In this document: positions 51,860-60,582 of the stretch, piece after piece
Layout: each line of letters opens with the position of its first letter
Numbering within the stretch: position 1 is the first letter of the stretch
Assembly: GCA_002337145.1 (NCBI GenBank)
Contig: DDFK01000002.1
Location: 1,778,748 to 1,842,747 of the forward strand
Direction of reading: 5' to 3'
Source: Chitinophagaceae bacterium UBA1930
GTDB lineage: Bacteria > Bacteroidota > Bacteroidia > Chitinophagales > Chitinophagaceae
Length of the DNA stretch: 64,000 nt
Translations under genes and position numbers: made by a program
Notes under the pieces: generated by a model
Database searches by the model: none
The model's input: the letters and a program-made list of their open reading frames with translations, nothing else
What the model was told of the DNA's origin: nothing

Positions 51860-52882
51860 ATGCAACGTAGAAACTTCTTACGTCTCGGCTCCTCCCTAAG
51901 TTTGGGGGCACTGGCCGCTTCGGCCTTCAAACCAGCCAACAAAGCCGTTGTAAAGCCCATTGTCATTTCAACCTGGGATGCGGGCATCAACGCCAACAAA
52001 GCCGCATGGCAGGTACTGGGTGCAGGCGGTACCGCTTTGGATGCGGTAGAAAAAGGCGTAATGGTTACCGAAGACGAACTGGGCTGCTGCGTGGGCCTGG
52101 GTGCCAACCCCGACAGGGACGGCTTTGTGACACTGGATGCAAGCATCATGGACCACCAGGGCAACTGTGGCAGTGTGGCTTTTTTGGAGAGGATAAAGCA
52201 CCCCATATCTGTTGCAAGAAGGGTAATGGAAAAAACACCCCACGTAATGCTGGTAGGTACAGGTGCCCAACAGTTTGCCATAGCCGAAGGCTTTAAACTG
52301 GAAGAGCAGAAACTGAGCAGCGATGCCGAAAAAGCCTACCGCCAATGGCTAAAGAAAAGCGAATACAAACCTGTAGTAAACATAGAGAACAGTAGTAATG
52401 GCCATGGCCCCAGTGCCCCTACAAAACTGCCCAATGGCAACTGGAACCACGATACCATTGGCATGGTGGCAATGGATGCCAACGGCAACCTGAGTGGCAG
52501 TTGCACCACCAGTGGCATGGGGTTTAAAATGCGTGGACGTGTGGGCGACTCGCCCATTATTGGGGCAGGACTGTTTGTGGACAATGAAATTGGTGCCGCA
52601 ACCGCAACCGGCCAGGGCGAAGATGTGATACGCATTTGCGGCAGCCATTTGGTGGTGGAACTGATGCGGCACAACTACACACCCGAACAGGCCTGCAAGG
52701 CAGCCGTGGAACGCATCATTAAAATAAAAGGCATCGAAAAAAGTAAAGAGATACAGGTAGGTTTTATTGCCATCAACAAGCAAGGGCAATACGGTGGTTA
52801 CTGCATACAGAAAGGCTTTAATTACGCCGTATGTTATGCAGGCGATAAGAACTTTTTGATTGATGGAAAGCATATTTTATAA
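51860..52882 (+). CDS. Exported glycosylasparaginase (Ntn hydrolase)
   Basis: A 340-residue N4-(beta-N-acetylglucosaminyl)-L-asparaginase, which frees aspartate from GlcNAc-Asn linkages of glycoproteins. The twin-arginine leader MQRRNFLRLGSSLSLGALAASAF exports it folded. The precursor cuts itself before Thr199 in NHDTIGMVA, which becomes the nucleophile. GCCVGLGANPDRDG and RVGDSPIIGAGLFVDN are conserved substrate blocks. The frame opens at 51779, but the RR motif fits the ATG at 51860. The neighbour cutC starts 21 bp later. Confidence 0.95.
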   Translation: MQRRNFLRLGSSLSLGALAASAFKPANKAVVKPIVISTWDAGINANKAAWQVLGAGGTALDAVEKGVMVTEDELGCCVGLGANPDRDGFVTLDASIMDHQGNCGSVAFLERIKHPISVARRVMEKTPHVMLVGTGAQQFAIAEGFKLEEQKLSSDAEKAYRQWLKKSEYKPVVNIENSSNGHGPSAPTKLPNGNWNHDTIGMVAMDANGNLSGSCTTSGMGFKMRGRVGDSPIIGAGLFVDNEIGAATATGQGEDVIRICGSHLVVELMRHNYTPEQACKAAVERIIKIKGIEKSKEIQVGFIAINKQGQYGGYCIQKGFNYAVCYAGDKNFLIDGKHIL

Positions 52883-52903
52883 ACCCAGCCATACTTACTA
52901 TAT

Positions 52904-53620
52904 ATGCTATTAGAAATTGCGGTGTTCAACCTACAATCGGCCTTACTTGCTGCCAGTGCCGGGGCCAATAGGCTGGAGCTATGCGAAAATGCGTATGAGG
53001 GCGGCACTACCCCATCCTACGGAACGCTAAAAACTGTCAGGCAAAAAATAGACATCCCTGTCTTTCCGATCATCAGGCCACATGGTGGCGATTTTTTGTA
53101 CAGCGATGACGAGTTTGCAACCATGCAGCAAGACGTGTTGTTATGCAAGCAATTGGGTTACGAAGGCGTGGTAATTGGTTTGTTGAATGCCGATGCCACG
53201 GTAGACACAGAAAGAACAACCAAACTTGTGCAACTGGCCTATCCGCTGGAAGTAACCTTTCACCGGGCATTTGACAGAACAGCAGACCCCTTACAGGCAT
53301 TGGAAAATATTGTGCAATGTGGCTGCCAACGCATATTGACCAGCGGGCAAAAGCCCCATGCAGTTGATGGACAGGATTTGATAAAGCGATTGATTGAGCA
53401 GGCAGATGACAGGATCATCGTAATGCCCGGCAGTGGCGTAAGAAGTAACAATATAAAAGCCCTGGCTACATACACCGGTGCAACCGAACTGCATTCATCT
53501 GCCAGAAAAATGCTGGCATCTGCCATGGGCATAACCCAACCTACCATGAACGAACTACTGGAAACCGTTTCCGTTGATGTGGAAGAAATAAAAGCCATGC
53601 TACAGTTGCTGAACCCTTAA
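52904..53620 (+). CDS. cutC: CutC family protein
   Basis: A 238-residue TIM-barrel protein of the CutC family. It opens MLLEIAVFNLQSALLAASAGANRLELCENAYEGGTTPS in form, with conserved RPHGGDFLYSDDE and VTFHRAFDRTADP blocks. CutC was linked to copper handling in E. coli, but later work has questioned that, so the reaction is unsettled. It is 15 bp before a HEAT-like gene and 21 bp after the glycosylasparaginase gene, so these three are probably one transcript. Confidence 0.95.
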   Translation: MLLEIAVFNLQSALLAASAGANRLELCENAYEGGTTPSYGTLKTVRQKIDIPVFPIIRPHGGDFLYSDDEFATMQQDVLLCKQLGYEGVVIGLLNADATVDTERTTKLVQLAYPLEVTFHRAFDRTADPLQALENIVQCGCQRILTSGQKPHAVDGQDLIKRLIEQADDRIIVMPGSGVRSNNIKALATYTGATELHSSARKMLASAMGITQPTMNELLETVSVDVEEIKAMLQLLNP

Positions 53621-53635
53621 CACCTGCCAACTGCC

Positions 53636-54145
53636 ATGAACATTGAAGAAGAGATTTTAAAGGAGCACTCAAAAGAGCATGCCCTAAAAATTGCCGATTA
53701 TGCCTGTGCATCTAAAAGCAACTTTAAGCAATTGATGCATTGCTTTATGAGCAACGAGTACCGGTTGGCCCAACGTGCGGCCTGGAGCGTAAGCTGGGCA
53801 GCACGCAAAAAGTCCCAAATGATGGTACCGCATATAAAAGACCTAGTAGCCGTACTAAACAAACCTGGTGTACACAATGCCGTAGTAAGAAACGCCGTAC
53901 GGGTGCTGGAAGCCATAGATATACCCGAAGCATTTCATGGCGAGGTAATGAATGCCTGTTTCAACTTTATTGAAAACCCCGCCACACCTATTGCCATAAA
54001 AGCCTTTTCGCTAACCACCCTGTACAACCTCTGCAAGACCTACCCCGAAATAAAGCCCGAATTGAAACTGATTATTGAAGACAAATGGGACAATGAAACT
54101 CCCGCATTTAAAAGCAGAGGGAGAAAAATACTGGCTAATTTGTAA
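53636..54145 (+). CDS. HEAT-like helical repeat protein
   Basis: A 169-residue all-helical cytoplasmic protein. Paired helices such as RLAQRAAWSVSWAARKKSQMMVPHIKDLVAVL and AVVRNAVRVLEAIDIPEAFHGEVM fit HEAT/ARM repeats. No catalytic residues are evident. Similar proteins occur after cutC or at operon ends in Bacteroidota, but I know of no function. It is the last gene of the glycosylasparaginase-cutC unit. Confidence 0.8.
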   Translation: MNIEEEILKEHSKEHALKIADYACASKSNFKQLMHCFMSNEYRLAQRAAWSVSWAARKKSQMMVPHIKDLVAVLNKPGVHNAVVRNAVRVLEAIDIPEAFHGEVMNACFNFIENPATPIAIKAFSLTTLYNLCKTYPEIKPELKLIIEDKWDNETPAFKSRGRKILANL

Positions 54146-54396
54146 TATTTTCATTAAGTAATATCGCCTATATAATTGACTATCATTATTATTTAAAATA
54201 AATGTATTTAAGCAGTAAAAGTTGCCGAAATGAGTTTAATAAGGGTTAAGTGTATAGAAATGGGTGACAAACTAAGGTAAAACAACCGGTTTTCTGTACA
54301 ATTTGGAGATTTCAAAAATCAATATTTTAATTAATTAGGTGGTTATCAAATTATTATATAAATTGTTTGCTTTTATAAACCAATCTAAAAGCAATA
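54146..54396. other. AT-rich gene-free DNA before the phased array
   Basis: This 250-bp part of the 419-bp gap is strongly AT-rich. It has no terminator with a strong stem and no convincing ORF; a 16-codon ATG frame at 54230 is probably chance. It joins the phased TTGCNGCAA array at 54397. It may be the remnant of a lost gene's upstream region. Confidence 0.5.
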
Positions 54397-54515
54397 TTGC
54401 AGTAAACCAACACATAGTTTGCGGCAACCTGTTACCCACTTTGCAGCAAAGCGTTACTGAGATTGCAGCAATCTATTGGTGACATTGCAGCAAAGTACCG
54501 GGCAAATTGCTACAC
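54397..54515. repeat. Six TTGCNGCAA-type sites at exact 22-bp period
   Basis: Palindromic 9-mers start at 54397 (TTGCAGTAA), 54419 (TTGCGGCAA), 54441, 54463 and 54485 (TTGCAGCAA each), with a half site at 54507 (TTGCTACAC). Every step is 22 bp, about two DNA turns, while the 13-bp spacers differ. The array lies between the 3' ends of two convergent genes. The spacing is not a multiple of three, so it is not coding. It resembles an operator, iteron or protein-loading array. Confidence 0.8.
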
Positions 54516-54564
54516 TGTTTTGGTGACTACCGTATATAGACATCACAAAAAACAACCCTATTTT

Positions 54565-55035
54565 TTATTTGCCATTCGCTTTCAATGTTTGTATCCTTTT
54601 TGGCATAAAGCTCATGGCATTGGGATCGAAACTATTAATGATGGCATAAATAGCTGCTTTTTCAAATGGACTGAACCTTGCGGAGGTTTTATCAAAACCA
54701 GCATCGTTTATTTCGAAAGAGAGGTTAATAACCTCACCCCGTAATGCAGCAATGTACCGTAGAAAAAAGGTGAGGCTTCTTTCAATATCCGCTTTATAAT
54801 GGGGGTGCACGTCAATAATCTGGTCCTCGGGTATATCCCAAATAACAATATTTTTATCAGGATACGCACCTAACCTACTGGCATACATTTTTATTTCCAG
54901 GTAAGCAACGCTATGATGTTTGGAATAAAGGCCCTTGCCTGTAAGTGGCTCCAAGTTCCAGTCAAGTATTTGCTTGTTCACTTTGCTTAGTAAACTAAAC
55001 GTATGCACATCCAAAGCCAAATCACTGATTACCAT
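54565..55035 (-). CDS. Hypothetical protein, 156 residues
   Basis: I do not recognise this protein. It is soluble, without leader or membrane segment. It begins MVISDLALDVHTFSLLSKVNKQ and has an acidic alpha/beta core (NIVIWDIPEDQIIDVHPHYKADIERSLTFFL), then AALRGEVINLSFEINDAG and FSPFEKAAIYAIINSFD. The 3' end faces the phased repeat array. Base and codon use are like the neighbours'. Function unknown. Confidence 0.72.
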   Translation of the reverse strand: MVISDLALDVHTFSLLSKVNKQILDWNLEPLTGKGLYSKHHSVAYLEIKMYASRLGAYPDKNIVIWDIPEDQIIDVHPHYKADIERSLTFFLRYIAALRGEVINLSFEINDAGFDKTSARFSPFEKAAIYAIINSFDPNAMSFMPKRIQTLKANGK

Positions 55036-55382
55036 TTTCTGTACTATTTAATTAGGTCCATGCTCCGGCAACAGTGGTTAGCAGCTTGCTATTTTTTGTT
55101 GCCGGCAGATATATCAAAACGGCCCGCCGTATACCGATAAATTTAGGTACTTATACGCAAACAATTCAGAACTTATCCCCTTGCAGGGCAAAGAATCCAG
55201 GCATAGGTTTGAACATCGGCTACTTTATTGCTTTCTATCAATTACACCAACTGCCCCCACCAAATGGAAAAGGCTGCAAAAATGCAGCCTTTCTGTTTAT
55301 ACTCTTTTGTTTTGCAACTGGTACAATCATATACCAACCAAAATCCACAATGGTTATAGGGATTTTGTTATAATCAAGCCCA
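55036..55382. other. Gene-free stretch upstream of the 156-residue gene
   Basis: This 347-bp gap lies between the start of the hypothetical gene and the end of serA. Apart from the terminator at 55269-55292 it holds no recognisable site. A 99-codon plus-strand frame (55074-55373) has a composition unlike a protein and runs through the terminator stem, so it is not called. Confidence 0.5.
55269..55292 (-). terminator. Rho-independent terminator after serA
   Basis: AAAGGCTGCA (55269-55278) and TGCAGCCTTT (55283-55292) pair perfectly over 10 bp around AAAA. On the minus strand it is followed by TTCCATTTG, a weak T-run; on the plus strand by TTCTGTTT. It lies about 90 bp after the serA stop and is probably bidirectional. 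Confidence 0.65.
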
Positions 55383-56621
55383 TTAGTACAGCATACGCAC
55401 TTTAATGGTATCTTTTACCTCTTTCAACAATTCCAATGCCTGTTTGGATAGCTTCTTGTCAATATCCAATACAGCATAACCAATTTCATCATTCGTTTTC
55501 AGGTACTGCCCTACTATGTTTATTTTATGTTTGGCCAGCGTGGTGTTAATGGCACTCAATACGCCAGGCACGTTTTTGTGTATATGCAAAATACGGTGTG
55601 CGGTTTCTATAGGTGGCAGTCCAATAGCGGGTATGCTGTGCGAGCCATTGGTAATGCCACGCTCCAGGTACTGGAACAGTTTGGTGCTTACATCTTCGCC
55701 AATGTTTTGCTGTGCCTCTTCGGTACTGCCACCAATATGCGGGGTAAGTATCACATTGCTTAAGCCCTGTAAGGGTGTCTTAAAAGTATCGCCATTCTTC
55801 TCCGGCTCCCAAGGGTACACATCTATGGCGGCACCGCTTAAATGCCCATCCTGCAGGTATTTGGCCAGTGCATCCAGATCAACCACTTCGCCCCTTGCAT
55901 AGTTGATCAATATGCTGCCCTTTTTAAAGAATTTCAGGTTGCTTTTATTGATGAGATTTTTGGTTTGCGGTGTTTCGGGCACATGCAATGAAACAATATC
56001 GGCCTTGCTTACCAGTTCCTTCAGGCTTTTGCAGGGGTGTGCATTGCCTAGGGGCAGTTTGGTTTCCACATCGTAAAACATCACTTTCATGCCCAATGCC
56101 TCGGCCAGCACACTTATTTGAGAGCCGATGTTGCCGTAGCCAATCAGCCCCAGTGTTTTGCCACGCAGTTCAAAACTGCCTTTGGCTTCCTTCATCCAAA
56201 TGCCTTGGTGGGCTGCATTGTTTTTATCTACTATCCTGCGTATCAACATTACCGATGCACCAATTACCAGCTCGGCCACGCTACGGGTATTGCTGTATGG
56301 TGCATTAAATACGGCTACCCCTTTTTTGGTGGCAGCTTTGAGGTTTACCTGGTTGGTACCAATGCAGAAACAGCCAATGGCCTGCAGTTTGGTTGCTGCC
56401 GAAAGCACTTTTTCCGTAACCTGTGTTTTGGAGCGTATGCCCAACAGGTGCACATCTTTTACGGCAGCCATCAGTTCTGCTTCGCTTAATGCACCGCCAA
56501 TTTTTTGTACGTTGGTGTAACCGTTCTGTTTGAATTGTTCAACAGCTTTGTCGCTGATGTTTTCCAAGAAAAGGATGTTTATTTTTTCTTTGGGGTAACT
56601 GGTTAGTTCTTGCTTGCTCAT
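55383..56621 (-). CDS. serA: D-3-phosphoglycerate dehydrogenase
   Basis: Oxidises 3-phosphoglycerate to 3-phosphohydroxypyruvate, the first step of serine synthesis. It is 412 residues, the E. coli-type length. It has an N-terminal substrate domain, an NAD-binding domain with GLIGYGNIGSQISVLAEALG and the active-site Arg and Glu (NYARGEVVDLDAL) with His in TPHIGGSTEEAQ, then a C-terminal ACT domain (about 335-412, VPGVLSAINTTLAKHKINIVGQYL) for serine feedback. About 160 bp of repeat DNA lies upstream. Confidence 0.97.
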   Translation of the reverse strand: MSKQELTSYPKEKINILFLENISDKAVEQFKQNGYTNVQKIGGALSEAELMAAVKDVHLLGIRSKTQVTEKVLSAATKLQAIGCFCIGTNQVNLKAATKKGVAVFNAPYSNTRSVAELVIGASVMLIRRIVDKNNAAHQGIWMKEAKGSFELRGKTLGLIGYGNIGSQISVLAEALGMKVMFYDVETKLPLGNAHPCKSLKELVSKADIVSLHVPETPQTKNLINKSNLKFFKKGSILINYARGEVVDLDALAKYLQDGHLSGAAIDVYPWEPEKNGDTFKTPLQGLSNVILTPHIGGSTEEAQQNIGEDVSTKLFQYLERGITNGSHSIPAIGLPPIETAHRILHIHKNVPGVLSAINTTLAKHKINIVGQYLKTNDEIGYAVLDIDKKLSKQALELLKEVKDTIKVRMLY

Positions 56622-56684
56622 GTAGGCGAAAATAATATAATGGAGCCATAATAAGCAGGGGCAATGTTATGAATAGGAAGTTTT

Positions 56685-56770
56685 TTGGTTGCAGGTTACT
56701 GGTTGCCAGTTAATAGGTTATTGGTTGATTGGTTAATTGGTTTATTAGGTATTGGTTGCTGATTGCCTGT
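56685..56770. repeat. AACCAAT-type minisatellite upstream of serA
   Basis: A tract of TTGGTT, TTATTGG and TTAATTGG words with the composition of the tract at 1708-1790. It fills the gap between the membrane-protein stop (56780) and the serA start (56621), where the serA promoter should be. The last codons of the membrane protein appear to come from the same repeat DNA. Confidence 0.55.
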
Positions 56771-56779
56771 TATTGATAA

Positions 56780-57280
56780 CTAGTTACTTGCAACTGGAAA
56801 CTGAGCAGCAAGCTGTTTGATCCATCTTCTACAGATGTATAAAGGTATGATGCCGATAACGCCAAAACTGCAATCAATTAAACGCCAGTAAAAAGGCACT
56901 TGACGTATGGGTGCGGCTATCATGGCTACGGGTATAATGGCTATACAAGCTAGCATGGCCCACTCTATGACCCAAATGTTTTGTACGGGATTTTTGATGG
57001 GGCCAATGAACAGCATGGCAAATACGATATGTGCAAATGCCAGCCAATCGTAGCCGTAAGCCAATGTGGGATAGTTTTTATTGGTAACTGATATGGCCTG
57101 ATAGGTATCGGTAAAAAAGCCTTCCATCATATCGGGTATCAAACCTTTGTGCTGCAATAGCCAATGCAGTTCCGTTTCAACGGGGAAGGCAGTAATGCCA
57201 CTTAATGCCAACGATACTGCAAAAAATACCAGCATTGCCCTGATGCGTATGCGTAATTTATGTGCAACAGTATTGCCCAT
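56780..57280 (-). CDS. Integral membrane protein of unknown function
   Basis: A 166-residue protein with four likely membrane helices: MLVFFAVSLALSGITAF, WLAFAHIVFAMLFIG, WAMLACIAIIPVAMIAAP and FGVIGIIPLYICRRW. No family is recognised. It lies 14 bp downstream of the receiver-kinase gene, in the signalling operon. A role in signalling is inferred only from position. The last residues (PVASN) run into repeat DNA. Confidence 0.75.
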   Translation of the reverse strand: MGNTVAHKLRIRIRAMLVFFAVSLALSGITAFPVETELHWLLQHKGLIPDMMEGFFTDTYQAISVTNKNYPTLAYGYDWLAFAHIVFAMLFIGPIKNPVQNIWVIEWAMLACIAIIPVAMIAAPIRQVPFYWRLIDCSFGVIGIIPLYICRRWIKQLAAQFPVASN

Positions 57281-57294
57281 GTATTGATTACAGT

Positions 57295-58395
57295 TTAGCC
57301 CGTTGTTTTATTGGGTATGGTCATTTTAAAATTGGTACCCTTGCCCTTTTCGGATGTTACGGATATATTGCCGCCAATACGTGTAAGGGCCTCTTTCACT
57401 ATATGCAGACCAATGCCCAAGCCGGTAACATTGTTGTTGCTGCGGAAGAACATATCGAATATATTGTTCAAGTGGTCGTTAATAATGCCAACACCGTTAT
57501 CGCCAATATCTATCACTGCCTCATCCTTGCTTACCGTAACACGTATCTTCACAGTAGGGAACTCTTCGTTGGGTTTCTGGTATTTGACTGCGTTGGAGAT
57601 AAGGTTGTTGAGTATAACCGACAGGCGGAACTCATCGCCAATGAAATCTGCTTCCTGGTTAATGATACTATCGAAAATAATGCTGGGGTTCTGCATCCTG
57701 CACAGTTCAATACAATCGTCTATCAACTTTTTAAAGTTGATGGATTCGTTCACATCTTCTACCCTTATGTTCTTGTAGTACTCAATTACCTTATGTATGA
57801 ACACGTCCATTTTCTGGGTACAAGTTTCAATCATGCCCAGGTAATTGTTGGGGTCATCAACCGATTGTTCGAGCTTGGCCAGATTCAGTACACCCATGAT
57901 GCTTGCCAGCGGCGAACGCAGGTCGTGCGATGTACTGTACACAAAGCGGTTCAGTTCATCGTTCGTTTTTTGCAGTTCGGTTATCTTGTTGTTCAGTTCC
58001 CTTCTGGTAGCATATACTTCGTATGCGTTCTGTATGGAGCTTCTCAACTGCAGCTCGTCCCACGGCTTTTTGATGTACCTGAATATTTCGCCTTTGTTAA
58101 TGGCATCTATTACAGAGTCCACATCGGCATAACCCGTCATTAAGATACGTACGGGCTCGGGGTGCGATGTGCGGATGATATTGAAGAATTCAACACCCGT
58201 GGCTTTGGGCATTTTCTGGTCGGCAATCACTACATGTATTTCATGTTCGGTTAGTATGTTCATGCCTTCTGCAACAGATACGGCAGTAAAAATTTCATAG
58301 TCCCTTCTAAACCCTGCCTTAAATGCAGCAAGGTTATGTACCTCATCGTCCACATACAACACACGTATCTTATGTTTTAGGCTGGTTGGGTTCAT
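57295..58395 (-). CDS. Hybrid receiver-histidine kinase
   Basis: A 366-residue cytoplasmic signalling protein. The receiver domain (about 10-130) has acidic residues in YVDDE and phospho-acceptor Asp59 in VVIADQKMP. A coiled linker leads to the kinase: phospho-acceptor His157 in STSHDLRSPLAS (HisKA), and the HATPase_c domain with NNLISNAVKYQ (N box), GDNGVGI (G1) and GLGIGLHIVKEAL (G2). There is no membrane segment. It is the receiver for, or a partner of, the 7TMR-DISM kinase encoded just upstream, 14 bp away. Confidence 0.95.
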   Translation of the reverse strand: MNPTSLKHKIRVLYVDDEVHNLAAFKAGFRRDYEIFTAVSVAEGMNILTEHEIHVVIADQKMPKATGVEFFNIIRTSHPEPVRILMTGYADVDSVIDAINKGEIFRYIKKPWDELQLRSSIQNAYEVYATRRELNNKITELQKTNDELNRFVYSTSHDLRSPLASIMGVLNLAKLEQSVDDPNNYLGMIETCTQKMDVFIHKVIEYYKNIRVEDVNESINFKKLIDDCIELCRMQNPSIIFDSIINQEADFIGDEFRLSVILNNLISNAVKYQKPNEEFPTVKIRVTVSKDEAVIDIGDNGVGIINDHLNNIFDMFFRSNNNVTGLGIGLHIVKEALTRIGGNISVTSEKGKGTNFKMTIPNKTTG

Positions 58396-58409
58396 GGTCG
58401 TGTATGGTT

Positions 58410-60575
58410 TTAAATAATGGCAGAATCTGGTAGTTTCCTAAATAAAGTTATAACAAAAGTGGAACCATTTCCTGGTGAAGAAACTACATCGATTTTGCCA
58501 TGGTGTTTCTGTATGATCTTGAATACGATGGACAGGCCCAGACCTGTTCCTTCGCCCACGTCTTTGGTGGTAAAGAATGGTTCAAAAATTTTGTGCTTCA
58601 CTTCTTCACTCATGCCCATTGCAGTATCGCTGATGCTTATTTCAATACTGTCGCCCACATCCCTTGTGGCAATGGTTATTTTTTCCTGGTCTGATTGAAC
58701 GGGCTTTTCTTTTATGGCCTGTACCGCATTGCCAATAACGTTCATGAATACCTGGTTCAGCTTACCGGGAAAGCATTCTATGTCACCATCTGCCTTAAAG
58801 TCTTTCTCTATGCTGATATTGTCCGTAAAAGTATTGCGTAAAATAACCAAGGTAGAATCTATACCCTCGTGCACATTTACCACTTTCATTTCGCTTTCGT
58901 CCAGCCTGCTAAAAGTCCTAAGCCCCCTTACAATTTCTGCTGTCCGTTCCGCACCTTCTTCAATACCCTTCATCAGGCTAACGATTTCGGTTTTTACGTA
59001 CTCCACATCAATCTGGTTTTTCAGCCTTTCAATTTGTGCCAGTTGCTGCGGTACGTTTTCAATGGTGGCTTTGTGCAGTTTGTCGTATTCGTCAATCACT
59101 TCAATCAGGTCCCTAATATCCAACTGCAATGGTTGTATATTGGACTTTACAAAGTTGATAGGGTTATTTATCTCGTGGGCAATACCTGCTGTCAATTGAC
59201 CAAGCGATGCCATTTTTTCGGCTTCTACCAATTGGGTCTGGGTATCCTTCAGATCCGTAAGCGTCTGGCTCAACTGGTTGTTGGCAGAAGTCAATTCTTT
59301 GGTACGCTCCGCAACATTGTTTTCCAATACAATATTCTGCTCTTTGATAAGCATGGAATTTTCTTCAGACACTTTCAGCATTTGGGTCTGCGAAAAATCC
59401 TTTTCCCTTTGCAACAGGTTTATCCTGTCTGCCAACGCCAGCGAAAGCAGTATGGCTTCCAGTGCCGACCCGATGTATAGAATATAGTTGGTGAATGCAT
59501 TGTAGGGTACCACATCTAAATTGCGTAGGGAGTGTATCTGCCTGCCCAGTGCAAAAAGGAACCATGCAATAAAGTAGTAGTAGGCCGGACGGTAACCTTT
59601 CCAGGATATATAGGCAGAAGACACGATGAGCAACAGCCCACCAAAGATGCCACTATAGTTTAGTAAGGCATACCCGGTTGATGAAGGCAGCACGCCACCA
59701 AACAGAAACACAAAAGTGTACAGCCCCGTAGCTATTAAGTAAGCTACCCATAATATGCGTGAATAGCTTTTTACATGCAGGAATTTTAAGGAGAACACCA
59801 GCCCCGTAATGCCGGGCAGTGCCGATGTTATCAGTACAATGTAATGGTTTATCCCCGGTGAGTTGGGCCATAGGAATTTGAACATCCAACCTGCATAGGT
59901 AAGCTGTGCAAACAGCAGGCAGAATAGGTAGATAACGTATAGCAGGTAGCTGGTATCCTTGGTGGAAAAGAACAGGAATAGGTTGTAAAAGAAGATGGCG
60001 ATAATGATGCCTGCGTACAGTCCAATAATCAATGTTTCCTGCACGCTGCTTTTGCGGTACTCGTCGGTAGACTTGAGGAACATGGGCAACTGCAGCGGTT
60101 TGTCGCTTTTTATGTGCAGATAATATTCGCCTGTTTCGTTTGGCAGCAGACGTATCTTGAACACACAATTGGCATCGTCTACCTTACGGTCTTTGTACGG
60201 CAGATTATTGCCATTTACTGTTTGGAATACAATGTTATTGGCAGAGTCTTTTTTAAAAAATTTTGCCTCAGGAATGTTGGCGTATTGGATACTAAAAAAA
60301 AAACTATTGTTCTTGGAGCTGTTCTTAAGCACAACCCTTAGCCAAACATTGTTGTTGGGCAACAGAAAGCTGGGTACTTTGGCTACCGTTTTTTTAAAGT
60401 AGGTTGTTGCTGGCGGCATATCGCCTGCAAACTGGTTGGCACTATCCACATACACCCCTACCTTGTCGCCAATCATTAAAGATGCGTTGTTCTGTATATA
60501 GATGGTGTCTTGGCCAAACAGGGCATTGCTACTTACTAGCAGTACAAAAAAAAACAGGCGTAAACAAAACTTCAT
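58410..60575 (-). CDS. 7TMR-DISM sensor histidine kinase
   Basis: A 721-residue membrane sensor. Signal peptide (about 1-21), a periplasmic 7TMR-DISMED2-type beta-sandwich (about 22-165), seven membrane helices (about 180-385), a coiled coil (385-450), then the kinase with His467 in AGIAHEINNP and a HATPase_c domain (NAVQAIKEKP, DTAMGMSEEV, GTGLGLSIV). The N-terminal domain is thought to bind carbohydrates or other ligands in this class. The start at 60575 gives MKFCLRLFFFVLL and lies 7 bp after the stop of the upstream GNAT-like gene. Confidence 0.95.
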   Translation of the reverse strand: MKFCLRLFFFVLLVSSNALFGQDTIYIQNNASLMIGDKVGVYVDSANQFAGDMPPATTYFKKTVAKVPSFLLPNNNVWLRVVLKNSSKNNSFFFSIQYANIPEAKFFKKDSANNIVFQTVNGNNLPYKDRKVDDANCVFKIRLLPNETGEYYLHIKSDKPLQLPMFLKSTDEYRKSSVQETLIIGLYAGIIIAIFFYNLFLFFSTKDTSYLLYVIYLFCLLFAQLTYAGWMFKFLWPNSPGINHYIVLITSALPGITGLVFSLKFLHVKSYSRILWVAYLIATGLYTFVFLFGGVLPSSTGYALLNYSGIFGGLLLIVSSAYISWKGYRPAYYYFIAWFLFALGRQIHSLRNLDVVPYNAFTNYILYIGSALEAILLSLALADRINLLQREKDFSQTQMLKVSEENSMLIKEQNIVLENNVAERTKELTSANNQLSQTLTDLKDTQTQLVEAEKMASLGQLTAGIAHEINNPINFVKSNIQPLQLDIRDLIEVIDEYDKLHKATIENVPQQLAQIERLKNQIDVEYVKTEIVSLMKGIEEGAERTAEIVRGLRTFSRLDESEMKVVNVHEGIDSTLVILRNTFTDNISIEKDFKADGDIECFPGKLNQVFMNVIGNAVQAIKEKPVQSDQEKITIATRDVGDSIEISISDTAMGMSEEVKHKIFEPFFTTKDVGEGTGLGLSIVFKIIQKHHGKIDVVSSPGNGSTFVITLFRKLPDSAII

Positions 60576-60582
60576 AATGGTA

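Noticed and set aside
54397..54515. CRISPR array
   Set aside because: Repeats are only 9 bp and spacers 13 bp, far below CRISPR sizes, and no cas gene is present.
55074..55373. 99-codon plus-strand ORF
   Set aside because: Composition is unlike a protein and it runs through a perfect terminator stem.
57262..58143. 293-codon plus-strand ORF over the receiver-kinase
   Set aside because: Antisense shadow; kinase and receiver motifs on the minus strand are complete.
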